Of a stretch of 64,000 nt of DNA, positions 7,930 through 18,076 are shown in pieces. Below the pieces are notes generated by a model. That model made no database searches. It worked only from the letters and a program-made list of their open reading frames with translations, and had not been told where the DNA came from. The position numbers and the translations under genes are program-made. The stretch is from the NCBI RefSeq assembly GCF_014635685.1, contig NZ_BMDH01000001.1, positions 124,001 through 188,000 on the forward strand, in the 5' to 3' direction. Numbering within the stretch: the first letter of the stretch is position 1; the number at the start of each line of letters is the position of its first letter. Source of the stretch: Galliscardovia ingluviei. Its GTDB lineage: Bacteria; Actinomycetota; Actinomycetes; Actinomycetales; Bifidobacteriaceae.

Positions 7930-9207
7930 TTAAGCAGCGTGCAATGCTTTAGCGCCAATGTCATGACGATAGAACATTCCTGGAAGCTCTAAAGCATCAA
8001 GAATTTCATACACGCGATCTTGAGCCTGCTGCAATGTTGGTTGTGAAGTTTCGATTAAGAATACACGCCCAGAGTTTGCTACGATATGCTCAGCATCCTC
8101 GCCCTCAACACCAGCATAATACACATGAGTATGATCATCGAATTGAGGAAGCTGAGGAACCTGCGCTCCTTTAATAACAGCCGTAGGATAGCCCTCGGAT
8201 GCCACAACCACGCCAAGAGTAGCGCACTGCGTATCCCAAACAAATTCTGGAGTCTGACCTTTCAGCAGATTGCTAATAGCTAGCCCCAAATCGCTAGTAA
8301 GCTGTGGCAATACCACTTCAGTTTCTGGGTCTCCAAAGCGAGCATTAAACTCAATCACTTTAGGGCCATCAGCAGTAGCAATAAGACCGGCATATAAAAT
8401 ACCAGTAAATGGAGTGCCTTCATCCACCATAGCTTGAGTGACAGGGCGAATAATCGTATCGATTGCCGTAGTCACCATATCCTGGCTAATTTGAGGCACA
8501 GGGCTGTATGCACCCATACCTCCAGTATTTGGACCTAAATCATGATCAAATGCGCGCTTATGGTCCTGTGAAATTGGCATAGGCCAGAACTCATTGCCAC
8601 GCACAAAGCACATCAGTGAAAATTCTTGACCTTCAAGGAATTCTTCAATCACCACACTAGCTCCAGCTGAGCCAAATCGATGATCAAGGAAAATCTCTTC
8701 AAGAGCATGCAAAGCGCTATCCATATCCATAGCAACAGTAACGCCTTTGCCGGCAGCTAGACCATCAGCTTTAACCACAATTGGTGCACCAACGTGCTCA
8801 ACATAAGCTTTTGCTTGTTCATATGATGAAAAACTTGCATATGCTGCAGTTGGTACGCTGTGGCGCTCCATCAATTCTTTAGCAAATGTCTTAGAACCCT
8901 CAATTTGCGCTGCTGCACGATGAGGGCCGAAAGCAGGGATTCTAGCTGCTTCAAAATCGTCAACGATTCCCTCAATCAAAGGCACTTCGGGTCCGACAAA
9001 CACCCAGTCAACATTATTTTGGCGAGCAAAATCAATAAGTGCTGCATGATTAGACTCACTTAATTGCACAACATGAATACCGTCACGTTGCATACCGATA
9101 TTACCAGGCGCACAATATACAGTTTCCACACTTGCTCCACGCAAAAGTGTATGTGCGATAGTATGTTCGCGTGCTCCCGAACCAATAACTAGAATACGCT
9201 GTCCCAT
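7930..9207 (-). CDS. purD: Phosphoribosylamine-glycine ligase (GAR synthetase)
   Basis: A 425-residue ATP-grasp enzyme that ligates glycine to phosphoribosylamine, step 2 of de novo purine synthesis. It opens with MGQRILVIGSGAREH, the standard PurD start. ATP-grasp signatures are visible as IVVKADGLAAGKGV, EEFLEGQEFS, GPNTGGMGAYSP and IEFNARFGDPE. The start at 9207 is supported by AAGGAGC 3 bases upstream; the longer frame to 9285 has no such signal. It is downstream of purM and purF on the same strand, with 80 bases between purM and this start, so the three probably form one transcript ending at the hairpin at 7801-7838. Confidence 0.97.
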   Translation of the reverse strand: MGQRILVIGSGAREHTIAHTLLRGASVETVYCAPGNIGMQRDGIHVVQLSESNHAALIDFARQNNVDWVFVGPEVPLIEGIVDDFEAARIPAFGPHRAAAQIEGSKTFAKELMERHSVPTAAYASFSSYEQAKAYVEHVGAPIVVKADGLAAGKGVTVAMDMDSALHALEEIFLDHRFGSAGASVVIEEFLEGQEFSLMCFVRGNEFWPMPISQDHKRAFDHDLGPNTGGMGAYSPVPQISQDMVTTAIDTIIRPVTQAMVDEGTPFTGILYAGLIATADGPKVIEFNARFGDPETEVVLPQLTSDLGLAISNLLKGQTPEFVWDTQCATLGVVVASEGYPTAVIKGAQVPQLPQFDDHTHVYYAGVEGEDAEHIVANSGRVFLIETSQPTLQQAQDRVYEILDALELPGMFYRHDIGAKALHAA

Positions 9208-9287
9208 AATGCTCCTTAGCTCCTGCGCTTGTACAAGGATGTGATAGAAGTGGGTTTTGGTAGAGAAAGGTTTGTAGTACTGCAATA

Positions 9288-10325
9288 CTATGCGAATACT
9301 ACGCGGTCTTCGCCTGACTGCTCAACAATACTGCCAATAATATGATATGGCTCATTAGCATCGTTAAGCAACGCAGTGGCAGTATCTAATTGTTCTGGCT
9401 TAATAGCAAGTACCATGCCAATGCCCATATTGAAAATATTGAACATTTCCACATGATCAACCTGACCTGCACGTTCAATAACATCAAAAATAGGTAGTAC
9501 TGGAACATCATTAAGCGAAATCTGCGCAGCAAGCCCCTGAGGAATCATACGCGGAATATTCTCAATAAAACCACCACCGGTAATATGTGCTACACCACGC
9601 ACTACACCAGCTTTGAACAGTGGCAGCAACGTTTTCACATAAATACGAGTTGGTGTCAGCAGCACTTCTCCAAGTGTTTTGCCACCGAACTCGTCAAGCA
9701 CAGTATCGACACTGTAACCAGCCTGTTCAAATAATGCCTTGCGTACTAAAGAAAAGCCGTTAGAATGTACTCCGCTTGAAGGAAGCCCTACAAGCACATC
9801 GCCTTCGCAAATGGTAGAACCATCAACAATGGCGGATTTTTCAGCAACACCAACAGCAAAGCCTGCTAAGTCGTATTCGGTAGGGTCATACATGCCAGGC
9901 ATTTCTGCAGTTTCTCCGCCAATTAAAGCGCACCCAGCCTGCACACAACCATCAGCAACGCCAGCAACAACCTGCTCAAGCAGTGCTGGATCATTAGCGC
10001 CGCATGCGATGTAGTCAAGGAAAAACAGTGGTTCTGCGCCTTGTGCCGCAATGTCATTAACGCACATTGCCACGCAGTCAATGCCTATGGTGTTGTGCTG
10101 GTGTGCCATATTAGCCACCATCAACTTAGTACCTACGCCGTCAGTACCAGAAATCAGTACAGGTTCTTGGTATCCAAGAGAGGCGAGGTCAAATAGACCG
10201 CCAAAACCGCCAAGTCCTCCTAAAACCCCTGGCCGTTCAGTACGTTTGACATGTGCTCCAATACGGCGCACAACCTCATATCCCGCTTCTACGCTAACTC
10301 CCGCATTTTCGTAGGCTGATGGCAT
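9288..10325 (-). CDS. purM: Phosphoribosylformylglycinamidine cyclo-ligase (AIR synthetase)
   Basis: A 345-residue enzyme that closes the imidazole ring of AIR from FGAM with ATP, step 5 of purine synthesis. Diagnostic segments are [13 protein letters not shown], the [18 protein letters not shown] stretch, [11 protein letters not shown] and [13 protein letters not shown]. Length is normal for the family. The ATG at 10325 follows GAAAGGAATATC. It lies 62 bases downstream of purF; that gap contains the hairpin 10344-10367 without a T-run. Confidence 0.97.
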   Translation of the reverse strand: MPSAYENAGVSVEAGYEVVRRIGAHVKRTERPGVLGGLGGFGGLFDLASLGYQEPVLISGTDGVGTKLMVANMAHQHNTIGIDCVAMCVNDIAAQGAEPLFFLDYIACGANDPALLEQVVAGVADGCVQAGCALIGGETAEMPGMYDPTEYDLAGFAVGVAEKSAIVDGSTICEGDVLVGLPSSGVHSNGFSLVRKALFEQAGYSVDTVLDEFGGKTLGEVLLTPTRIYVKTLLPLFKAGVVRGVAHITGGGFIENIPRMIPQGLAAQISLNDVPVLPIFDVIERAGQVDHVEMFNIFNMGIGMVLAIKPEQLDTATALLNDANEPYHIIGSIVEQSGEDRVVFA

Positions 10326-10343
10326 GATATTCCTTTCGGTGTG

Positions 10344-10367
10344 TGCCGCACGGCCGTACCTGCGGCA
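10344..10367 (-). other. Hairpin between purF and purM
   Basis: Perfect 7-base arms TGCCGCA and TGCGGCA around a 10-base loop in the purF-purM gap. No T-run follows on either strand, so it is better read as a processing or stabilising element than as a terminator. Confidence 0.35.
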
Positions 10368-10387
10368 GATTTAGTTGCAGGTTTTGG

Positions 10388-11926
10388 CTAGTTTTGGCTC
10401 TTTACTTCGTGTTGCTCGGTATGCACTACGGTATTAGTGGTGAATTCGTTACCAATATACGTACTTGCATCATGAGCGAAACGAGGAATACGTTCGCGAT
10501 CTTCTTGGGTAAGGGATGCAAGGAACTCTTCCTCATAATCACCCAGTGCAGTTGGATAATCCCCGTTAAAGTACGCTACACATAAGCCTCCATATGGAGC
10601 ATCGGCATGAAGTCCAATGGAGTCCACTAGTCCTTCAAGGCTTAAGAATTCCAAGGAATCTGCGCCAATATAATCACGAATTTCTTCTACAGACTTTTTC
10701 GCAGCAATTAACTCTTTGGTAGTGGAAATATCAATACCGTAGAAGCATGGGTATTTCAATGGCGGTGAGGAGATGCGCATATGAACTTCACTCGCTCCCG
10801 CTTCGCGCAAAAGCTGCACAATACGGCGTGATGTTGTACCGCGCACAATAGAATCGTCGATTACCACTACACGTTTGCCTTGTACCACGCCGCGCACTGC
10901 AGCCAGTTTCATACGCACGCCTTGTTCGCGCAATTCTTGTGTAGGCTGAATAAAAGTTCGTGCTACATACTGGTTTTTAATTAAGCCCATTTCATTAGGC
11001 AAGTGAGCAGTTTCTGAATAGCCGCTTGCTGCTGAAAGCGAGGAATTTGGTACGGCAATAACCATATCCGCATCTACTGGAGCCTCTTGAGCAAGGCGAG
11101 CGCCCATACGTTTGCGAGCAGAATGGACATTGACACCATAAATATTGGAATCAGGACGTGCGAAATAGATAAACTCCATCGAGCAGATAGCAAGCTGCGT
11201 CTGATCGGTGTATGTGGTGATGTGGTATCCGCTATCGTCGATAACGATGATTTCACCCGGGCGAATATCGCGAATAAGCTCAGCGCCCACAATATCCAAA
11301 GCGCAAGTCTCTGAAGCTAATACGTAAGCGCCGTTACGCATTTGCCCGAGCGACAGCGGTCTAAAGCCGTTAGGGTCGAGTGCGCCAATCATAGCGTCTT
11401 CAGTAAGCAGTAAGTAAGCAAATCCGCCGTGTACTTGGCGCAGGGATTCCTTAAGCTTATCCATAAATGTTGGCTGCTGTGAGCGGCGCAGCAAATGCAT
11501 AAGCACTTCTGTATCAGAATTAGAGTGGAAAATAGCACCCTGATCTTCAAGCTCTTTGCGCAATGACTGGCTATTGGTGAGATTGCCGTTATGTGCTAAT
11601 GCCATATCGCCATCATTAAAGCGGAATAAGAATGGCTGAATATTGTCAACTGATCCGGATCCTGCTGTGGCATAGCGCACGTGACCGATAGCACGACTAC
11701 CTTGTAGTCGAGTAATCTCACGTTCGTCGCTAAATACTTGTGTCAGTAGTCCTAGGTCGCGGTGACCAATTAAATGACCTTGATTATTGGAAACAATGCC
11801 TGCACCCTCTTGTCCGCGGTGTTGCAAAGCATGGAGACCAAAGTATGTAAGACGAGATGCGTCGGGGTGTCCCCAGACGCCGAAAATACCACATTCTTCG
11901 TGAATGTCTTCGAGTTCGACGGACAT
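10388..11926 (-). CDS. purF: Amidophosphoribosyltransferase
   Basis: A 512-residue glutamine PRPP amidotransferase, the first committed step of purine synthesis. The N-terminal nucleophile glutaminase begins at Cys12 in [10 protein letters not shown], so an 11-residue propeptide must be removed. The PRPP loop [16 protein letters not shown] and the C-terminal phosphoribosyltransferase fold follow. Cysteines at [15 protein letters not shown] and GGLCVAYF sit where Bacillus-type enzymes bind a 4Fe-4S cluster, so this is probably the iron-sulfur form. The ATG at 11926 is preceded by GGAAGCC. It leads the purF-purM-purD block and is divergent from the SOS polymerase gene. Confidence 0.97.
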   Translation of the reverse strand: MSVELEDIHEECGIFGVWGHPDASRLTYFGLHALQHRGQEGAGIVSNNQGHLIGHRDLGLLTQVFSDEREITRLQGSRAIGHVRYATAGSGSVDNIQPFLFRFNDGDMALAHNGNLTNSQSLRKELEDQGAIFHSNSDTEVLMHLLRRSQQPTFMDKLKESLRQVHGGFAYLLLTEDAMIGALDPNGFRPLSLGQMRNGAYVLASETCALDIVGAELIRDIRPGEIIVIDDSGYHITTYTDQTQLAICSMEFIYFARPDSNIYGVNVHSARKRMGARLAQEAPVDADMVIAVPNSSLSAASGYSETAHLPNEMGLIKNQYVARTFIQPTQELREQGVRMKLAAVRGVVQGKRVVVIDDSIVRGTTSRRIVQLLREAGASEVHMRISSPPLKYPCFYGIDISTTKELIAAKKSVEEIRDYIGADSLEFLSLEGLVDSIGLHADAPYGGLCVAYFNGDYPTALGDYEEEFLASLTQEDRERIPRFAHDASTYIGNEFTTNTVVHTEQHEVKSQN

Positions 11927-12066
11927 GCCTAATGGCTTCCTTCCTCAAGTAGGGAAATAGAAGTATTGCCAATCGTTACGCGACTACTCTAGCAATCAGT
12001 GTTGATATTAGGCAACATTATTTCTGAATGTGGATACCGATGAAGAGACACCAACATCTTTGATTC

Positions 12067-12078
12067 GAACATTTGTTC
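12067..12078. promoter_or_regulatory. LexA (SOS) box
   Basis: GAACATTTGTTC, within TTCGAACATTTGTTCTAA, matches the Gram-positive/actinobacterial LexA consensus CGAAC-N4-GTTCG. It lies just upstream of a -10 box TATAGT (12088-12093) and about 40 bases before the polymerase start, so LexA would occlude the promoter. Confidence 0.8.
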
Positions 12079-12114
12079 TAATTTTGGTATAGTGTAATCA
12101 AAGAAAGGAGCATA

Positions 12115-13725
12115 ATGCATACTTCAACACAGAGCAGTACCCAGCAGCACACCTATATTGCCATTGATTTGAAGTCTTTTTATGCTTCTGTAGAATGCGT
12201 GGCGCGAGGGCTTGACCCATTAACTACGCATCTGGTAGTAGCTGATGCCAGTCGCACAGACAAAACCATTTGTTTAGCAGTTTCGCCGTCATTGAAGGCT
12301 TATGGTATTGGAGGACGTGCGCGTCTCTTTGAAGCTAAACAAGTACTCCAGCAGGTCAATGCTCATCGCATCATGCAGGCTCCACACCATAGATTTACTG
12401 GTAGTGCTACTCAAGTATATGATCTTGAAACCCATAGCGAATACGCGGCTGACATGATTATTGCCAAGCCACGCATGGCACAGTATTTGCAAGTAAGTGC
12501 CCAAGTATATCGCGTGTATTTGCAATATGTTGCTCCAGAAGATATCCATGTGTATTCCGTCGATGAAGTATTTATGGACGTCACCCGATATTTACGAACT
12601 TACCAATGTAATGCGCATGAGCTGGCTACTCGTGTTATTCGCGATATTATGCGTTCCACTGGTATTACAGCAACTGCTGGAATTGGCAGTAATTTATATT
12701 TATGCAAAGTCGCTATGGATATTGTGGCTAAACATATGCCTGCTAATAGTGATGGCGTGCGTGTAGCAGAACTGGATGAATACCGCTATCGCAAACTGCT
12801 GTGGGCGCATACGCCTATTACTGATTTTTGGAGAGTAGGGCGTGGACTTGCCAAGCGATTAGCATCGTTAGGGTTGATGACTATGGGTGACATCGCGCGT
12901 TGTTCATTAGGCAAGGCTTCTGATTATTACAATGCTCAGCTGCTATATAGCACTTTTGGTATCAATGCGCAGCTTCTTATTGACCACGCATGGGGTTATG
13001 AATCATGCACGATTGCTGATATTAAAGCATATAAACCAGCGCATACCTCGTTAAGCTCTGGTCAAGTGCTACAAGAACCATATGATTATGCTCACGCATT
13101 ATTAGTGACTAAAGAAATGACGGATGCACTTGTTCTTGATGTTGTTGAACAGCATTACCAAGTGAGCAATATAGCGCTCGCTATTGGGTATGAACGTGTG
13201 TCTGCACAAGAAGTTGCTTATGTGCCAGAGCGTGCAGCAGCGCAGTATGCGCATTATCGCCAGCAGCATGCTTTGGCGCATGATCATTATGGCAGGGTAG
13301 TTCCTAAACCAGCTCATGGGTCGGTAACGCTGCCAGTGCCTACAGCTTCTGGAACGCGATTGCGGGAGGAAATTGTGAAGCTGTATCGCGCTATTGTAGA
13401 TCCGACTTATATGATTCGGCGTATCACCTTATCGTTTAATGACTTAGTGCCATCATATGCGCCTCATCTTCACTATGAGCAGCCTGATCTCTTTGCACAA
13501 CTTGCGGCACACGCACAGGCTGATAAGGATATGCGTACTCAACAGGATACTCGTATACAACAGTCTACGAGCACAACTACAGAAGAGCGTGAGCTACAAG
13601 TTAGTCATACATTGCGGGATATTCAGCAAAAATTTGGACGCAGTGCCGTAATGAAGGCGATGAATCTCGAACAAGGTGCTACAGGGTTGCAGCGCAATCG
13701 GCAGATAGGAGGTCATGCCGCATGA
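12115..13725 (+). CDS. Y-family DNA polymerase (UmuC/UvrX-like), SOS-controlled
   Basis: A 536-residue translesion polymerase. The catalytic palm motifs are AIDLKSFYASVE (residues 16-27) and YSVDEVFMDVT (about 146-156), giving the metal-binding Asp and Asp-Glu. The GIGSNLYLCKVAMD segment and helix-hairpin-helix region (GRGLAKRLASLG) follow, then a little-finger domain. The C terminus has a Gln-rich, low-complexity stretch. ATG 12115 follows GAAAGGAG. A LexA box sits in the promoter and a YolD-like gene overlaps the 3' end by four bases, a pairing also seen with Bacillus UvrX/YqjW-type polymerases. It is therefore a DNA-damage-induced error-prone polymerase; similar cassettes are often on mobile DNA. 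Confidence 0.88.
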   Translation: MHTSTQSSTQQHTYIAIDLKSFYASVECVARGLDPLTTHLVVADASRTDKTICLAVSPSLKAYGIGGRARLFEAKQVLQQVNAHRIMQAPHHRFTGSATQVYDLETHSEYAADMIIAKPRMAQYLQVSAQVYRVYLQYVAPEDIHVYSVDEVFMDVTRYLRTYQCNAHELATRVIRDIMRSTGITATAGIGSNLYLCKVAMDIVAKHMPANSDGVRVAELDEYRYRKLLWAHTPITDFWRVGRGLAKRLASLGLMTMGDIARCSLGKASDYYNAQLLYSTFGINAQLLIDHAWGYESCTIADIKAYKPAHTSLSSGQVLQEPYDYAHALLVTKEMTDALVLDVVEQHYQVSNIALAIGYERVSAQEVAYVPERAAAQYAHYRQQHALAHDHYGRVVPKPAHGSVTLPVPTASGTRLREEIVKLYRAIVDPTYMIRRITLSFNDLVPSYAPHLHYEQPDLFAQLAAHAQADKDMRTQQDTRIQQSTSTTTEERELQVSHTLRDIQQKFGRSAVMKAMNLEQGATGLQRNRQIGGHAA

Positions 13726-14021
13726 AAAAGTTATTGGCCGTCACATCGTCTATCGCAACAGACGCAGAGTGGCAGGAAATGGCTGCTACTTTACCGTTTG
13801 CTTCAACACAGCGGTATAACGATATTATGGATTGTCTCCATCCGCAGCCTCACGGACGTGCTCCATTGAGTGCAGCACAGCGAGCAGCACAATTTATGCC
13901 TTTTGCGGCATTAAGTGGATATGAAGCATTAGTACGGCGTACTGCACAAGAACAATTGGACGCAGTAACGCAAGCTGACACACCAGTAGATGGCATAGAG
14001 CAAGGTTGGGTTCCTGCATAG
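13722..14021 (+). CDS. YolD-like small protein, partner of the Y-family polymerase
   Basis: A 99-residue protein whose start overlaps the polymerase stop (ATGA at 13722-13725), implying translational coupling. The middle section RAAQFMPFAALSGYEAL matches the core pattern of YolD-like proteins (R-A-x-x-F-x-P-F-A-A-L-x-G-[FY]), which accompany UvrX-type polymerases in Firmicutes. Precise function is unknown; a regulatory or accessory role for the polymerase has been proposed from co-occurrence. Confidence 0.7.
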   Translation: MKKLLAVTSSIATDAEWQEMAATLPFASTQRYNDIMDCLHPQPHGRAPLSAAQRAAQFMPFAALSGYEALVRRTAQEQLDAVTQADTPVDGIEQGWVPA

Positions 14022-14071
14022 CTGAATTTTGATATCGATATCGTATTTCCACGAAGCTAACAAATACGAGA

Positions 14072-14117
14072 CTGCCTACTTGCATAACAGTCATACAGTA
14101 GCTATGTAAGTAGGCAG
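14072..14117. terminator. Bidirectional terminator between YolD-like gene and purL
   Basis: Arms CTGCCTACTTGCATA (14072-14086) and TATGTAAGTAGGCAG (14103-14117) pair in 14 of 15 positions. It lies between two convergent genes. Confidence 0.7.
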
Positions 14118-14168
14118 ATTCTCAAATGTAGTATCAGTACGTGCTTAAAACGGGGTAGATACTAAAAG

Positions 14169-17100
14169 TTAGGCAAAATAAGCAACACCCGCTTCAAACA
14201 GTGGTTGATCAACAACGTCAGGAATATTCATGTACAAATGCTGACCACTGCGCTCAGTGTGTCCCATCTTGCCAAACACGCGACCGTCTGGGCTAGTAAT
14301 ACCCTCGACTGCCAGCAACGAACCATTCGGGTTATATTGCAAATCCATCGAAGGTACGCCTTGGTCGTCAACATACTGCGTGGCAATTTGACCTTGAGCA
14401 AGCATACGCTGTAACACGTCATCAGTTGCCACAAATCGTCCCTCGCCATGGGAAATAGCAATAGTATGCGTATCGCCAACCTGAGTTTGTGCAAGCCAAG
14501 GAGAGAGCGTAGAAGCAATGCGCGTATGCACAATCTTGCTCTGGTGACGTCCAAGCGTATTAAAGGTCAGTGTAGGGCATGCCTCATCAATAGGCACAAT
14601 ATCGCCGAATGGCACCAATCCCAGCTTAATAAGTGCTTGGAAGCCGTTGCAAATGCCGAGCATCAATCCGTCGCGATTATTAAGTAAATCGCGCACTGCT
14701 TCAGTGACTTCTGGAGCGCGGAAGAATGCAGTAATGAACTTAGCAGATCCATCAGGCTCATCACCTCCAGAGAAGCCACCAGGTAGCATAACAATCTGGC
14801 TTTCTCGAATAGATTGAGCCAATGCATGTGTGGACTGAGCTACCGCACTAGGTGAGAGATTGTTGATAACCAAAGTCTGAGGGACAGCACCTGCTCGCTT
14901 AAACGCAGCTGCTACGTCATATTCGCAATTATTACCTGGAAATACTGGAATAATAACGCGAGGGCGTGCAAGTCGAGAGCCACTATACGTATGGCGTTCA
15001 GCAGTAGCAAAATCGGCTGTTGGCACGTGCTGGGATGCCTCTTGATCGTCAGATCGGTAAGGGAAAACATCTTCAAGACGAGATTCCCAAGCCTCCTGCA
15101 GCTCAGCAAGGGGTAGCTGTTCACCACCCAAATCTAGAACATACTCATTGCAAGTAGTACCCAGCTGTTCTACAGTAAATGCGCCAGTTGTTGCAATATC
15201 AGTAATATCAGCTGAATCAGCAAGCTCTAACACGAACGAGCCGTAAGCAGGGGCGAACAATGCCTCAATATCAGCAGCTGCATCACAGTGCAGACCAATA
15301 TGATTACCAAGCGCCATGGTAAACAATGAGCCGGCAGTACAACTGTAACCAGGAGTTGCAGCAGCACACACCACCCCTTGTCCAATAAGCTGCTCAACAG
15401 TATCAAATACAGCAAGTAGCGACTGAGCCTGAGGTGTAATGCCATCAGCTTTCATGCGTGGAACAAGGCGTACCACACGATGTCCGGCACGCTTAAACTC
15501 CGGAGAAGTAGTGCGTGCGACATCGCCAACAGAAACAGCAAAACTGATGAGGGTAGGAGGTACATCGAGATCCTCAAAGCTACCACTCATAGAATCTTTG
15601 CCACCAATAGCACCCACGCCTAAATCAACCTGAGCCATCAACGCACCAAGCACGCTAGCTACAGGCTTACCCCAGCGTTCAGGAGTATCACGTAGCTTCT
15701 CGAAATACTCTTGGAAACTTAAATAGGCATTGCGACGTGAATAACCGGTAGCAATCAATTTTGCCACTGATTCCACAACAGCCGCATACGCCCCAGTAAA
15801 CTGGTTGCGCTCACTTAAGAATGGGTTAAATCCCCAAGCCATAGCTGAAGCAGTGGAGGTTTCACCCTCAACAGGAAGCTTCGCCACCATAGCCATTGGC
15901 TCGGTGAGCTGATATTTACCGCCAAAAGGCATGAGCACAGTGCCAGCTCCAATAGTGGCATCAAAGCGCTCAACCAAGCCCTTGTTACCGGCATTATTCA
16001 AATCAGTAACTACAGCACGCATGCGTTCCGTAAGGTTTGTGTATTGTTGAGGGGCACTCCAAGGAGTATGCCAATCTTGTGGCTGCTCTACATGCACCTG
16101 CTGATGTTTAGCAGCGCCATTGGAAGACAAGAATTCACGACTCAAATCCACAATGGTATCGCCATCCCACTGCATCACCATGCGCGGATCTGCAGTGACT
16201 GTGGCAATTACTGTGGCTTCGAGATTCTCTTGTGCAGCATAACGCATAAATTCTTCAACATCATCTGCTGCCACATCAACAGCCATACGTTCCTGAGATT
16301 CAGAAATAGCAAGCTCAGTGCCATCCAAACCGTCATATTTCTTTGGAACAGCATTCAAATCTACCAGTAAACCATCGGCAATTTCACCAACGGCTACGCT
16401 TACGCCGCCTGCGCCAAAATCATTGCATCGCTTAATTAATCGAGTAGCTTCACCGCGCCTAAACAAGCGCTGTAACTTGCGCTCTACTGGCGCATTACCT
16501 TTTTGGACTTCGGCACCATCAAGTTCTAGTGATTCTACATTATGTGCTTTAGAAGATCCTGTGGCGCCACCAATACCATCTCGACCTGTGCGACCACCGA
16601 GCAGAATAATCTTGTCGCCAGGAGCTGGAGTTTCACGGCGAACATGATCAGCAGGAGTGGCGGCGACTACGGCGCCAACCTCCATGCGCTTAGCTACATA
16701 GCCAGGGTGATAAATTTCATGAACCTGACCTGTTGCTAAGCCAATCTGGTTGCCATATGAAGAATACCCTGCAGCAGCTCCAGTAACAAGCTTGCGCTGT
16801 GGGAGCTTTCCTTCAAGTGTGTCAGCTACGGGAACCGTTGGATCTGCGGCTCCAGTGACGCGCATAGCCTGATATACGTAGGCACGTCCAGATAGTGGAT
16901 CACGAATGCATCCGCCAATACAGGTAGCTGCGCCACCAAATGGCTCAATCTCTGTAGGATGATTATGCGTTTCGTTCTTAAAGAGGAACAGCCAATCCTC
17001 ATCGTTGCCGTTGACATCAACAGTAACTTTTACTGTACATGCGTTAATTTCTTCTGACTCATCAAGCCCAGTGAGTACCCCTTGAGCTTTCAACCATTTT

Positions 17101-17927
17101 GCGCCCAAAGTTCCCATATCCATTAACGATACGGGCTTAGCATCACGCCCTAATTCATGACGCATGCGCAAATACTGTTCAAAAGCTTCGCGCACTACAT
17201 CGTCATCAATAGCAACATGGTCTAACTCAGTGCCAAATGTAGTATGTCGGCAATGGTCTGACCAGTATGTGTCAATAACACGCAGTTCGGTAATAGTTGG
17301 GTCACGTTGCTCAGACAAGAAATACTGGCGTGTAAATTGCAAATCAGCCACATCCATAGCCAGCCCATACTCTTCAATAAGCTGCGCTAACTGGTCGTCG
17401 CTATATTCTCTAAAGCCGGTCAATCGTGCAACTTTGGCAGGATGGGTAACTGGTGTATGTAGTGTAGTACGCTCTTCAAGGCTGGCAAGACGGGCTTCAA
17501 CAGGATTGATTACATACTGCTCAATACGCTGCACGTCATCAGCGCTGAGAGTTCCATCGAGAATATACAGGATGGCGGTGCGCACTGTAGGGCGTTCACC
17601 TTGGCTAATAAGCTGAATGCATTCGCTTGCAGAGTCTGCACGTTGATCGAATTGCCCCGGTAAATATTCGGTAGCAAATACCTGCTGATCAGGCTGAATG
17701 CCAATCTCATCAAAAGTACGATATACCACATCTACTGGTGGCTCACTAAATACTGTTGGAATACAAGATTCAAACAGTTGCTCATCGATGCCTTCAACAT
17801 CGTAGCGGTTGAGCATCTGCACGCGAGTTAGTGTAGTAATCCCTACAATATCGCGTAGCTCTGTAAAAAGTTGCCTTGCTTGGACATCAAAACCGGCGCG
17901 CTTGCCAACATAAACGCGGTATACCAC
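14169..17927 (-). CDS. purL: Phosphoribosylformylglycinamidine synthase, single-chain form
   Basis: A 1252-residue FGAM synthase, step 4 of purine synthesis, with synthetase and glutaminase fused in one chain. The N-terminal linker and PurS-like part are followed by FKNETHNHPTEIEPFGGA and the GGRTGRDGIGGATGSSKAHN nucleotide site. A second PurM-like half contains GGKDSMSGSFEDL. The C-terminal class I glutaminase has VFPGNNCEYD, nucleophile Cys in LGICNGFQ, and SHGEGRF. The start is GTG 17927, with AAGGAG 7 bases upstream. This one-chain type matches what is known for bifidobacteria, as opposed to separate PurS/PurQ/PurL. It is 150 bases downstream of purC on the same strand, separated by a terminator. 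Confidence 0.97.
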   Translation of the reverse strand: MVYRVYVGKRAGFDVQARQLFTELRDIVGITTLTRVQMLNRYDVEGIDEQLFESCIPTVFSEPPVDVVYRTFDEIGIQPDQQVFATEYLPGQFDQRADSASECIQLISQGERPTVRTAILYILDGTLSADDVQRIEQYVINPVEARLASLEERTTLHTPVTHPAKVARLTGFREYSDDQLAQLIEEYGLAMDVADLQFTRQYFLSEQRDPTITELRVIDTYWSDHCRHTTFGTELDHVAIDDDVVREAFEQYLRMRHELGRDAKPVSLMDMGTLGAKWLKAQGVLTGLDESEEINACTVKVTVDVNGNDEDWLFLFKNETHNHPTEIEPFGGAATCIGGCIRDPLSGRAYVYQAMRVTGAADPTVPVADTLEGKLPQRKLVTGAAAGYSSYGNQIGLATGQVHEIYHPGYVAKRMEVGAVVAATPADHVRRETPAPGDKIILLGGRTGRDGIGGATGSSKAHNVESLELDGAEVQKGNAPVERKLQRLFRRGEATRLIKRCNDFGAGGVSVAVGEIADGLLVDLNAVPKKYDGLDGTELAISESQERMAVDVAADDVEEFMRYAAQENLEATVIATVTADPRMVMQWDGDTIVDLSREFLSSNGAAKHQQVHVEQPQDWHTPWSAPQQYTNLTERMRAVVTDLNNAGNKGLVERFDATIGAGTVLMPFGGKYQLTEPMAMVAKLPVEGETSTASAMAWGFNPFLSERNQFTGAYAAVVESVAKLIATGYSRRNAYLSFQEYFEKLRDTPERWGKPVASVLGALMAQVDLGVGAIGGKDSMSGSFEDLDVPPTLISFAVSVGDVARTTSPEFKRAGHRVVRLVPRMKADGITPQAQSLLAVFDTVEQLIGQGVVCAAATPGYSCTAGSLFTMALGNHIGLHCDAAADIEALFAPAYGSFVLELADSADITDIATTGAFTVEQLGTTCNEYVLDLGGEQLPLAELQEAWESRLEDVFPYRSDDQEASQHVPTADFATAERHTYSGSRLARPRVIIPVFPGNNCEYDVAAAFKRAGAVPQTLVINNLSPSAVAQSTHALAQSIRESQIVMLPGGFSGGDEPDGSAKFITAFFRAPEVTEAVRDLLNNRDGLMLGICNGFQALIKLGLVPFGDIVPIDEACPTLTFNTLGRHQSKIVHTRIASTLSPWLAQTQVGDTHTIAISHGEGRFVATDDVLQRMLAQGQIATQYVDDQGVPSMDLQYNPNGSLLAVEGITSPDGRVFGKMGHTERSGQHLYMNIPDVVDQPLFEAGVAYFA

Positions 17928-18038
17928 GTGGTTCTCCTTATTGAACTGCTTCGTACTGCATTACTACAGTGCTATTGGTATTTAGTACTCAAGGTATTAA
18001 GTAGGTATTTGAGTAGTGAAGAGTAAATAATGAAGAGT

Positions 18039-18068
18039 AAAGCCGAGCAGCATACACTACTCGGCTTT
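18039..18068 (-). terminator. Terminator downstream of purC
   Basis: Perfect 9-base arms AAAGCCGAG (18039-18047) and CTCGGCTTT (18060-18068), 9 bases beyond the purC stop. It could end or attenuate purC transcription before purL. Confidence 0.7.
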
Positions 18069-18076
18069 GCCATACG

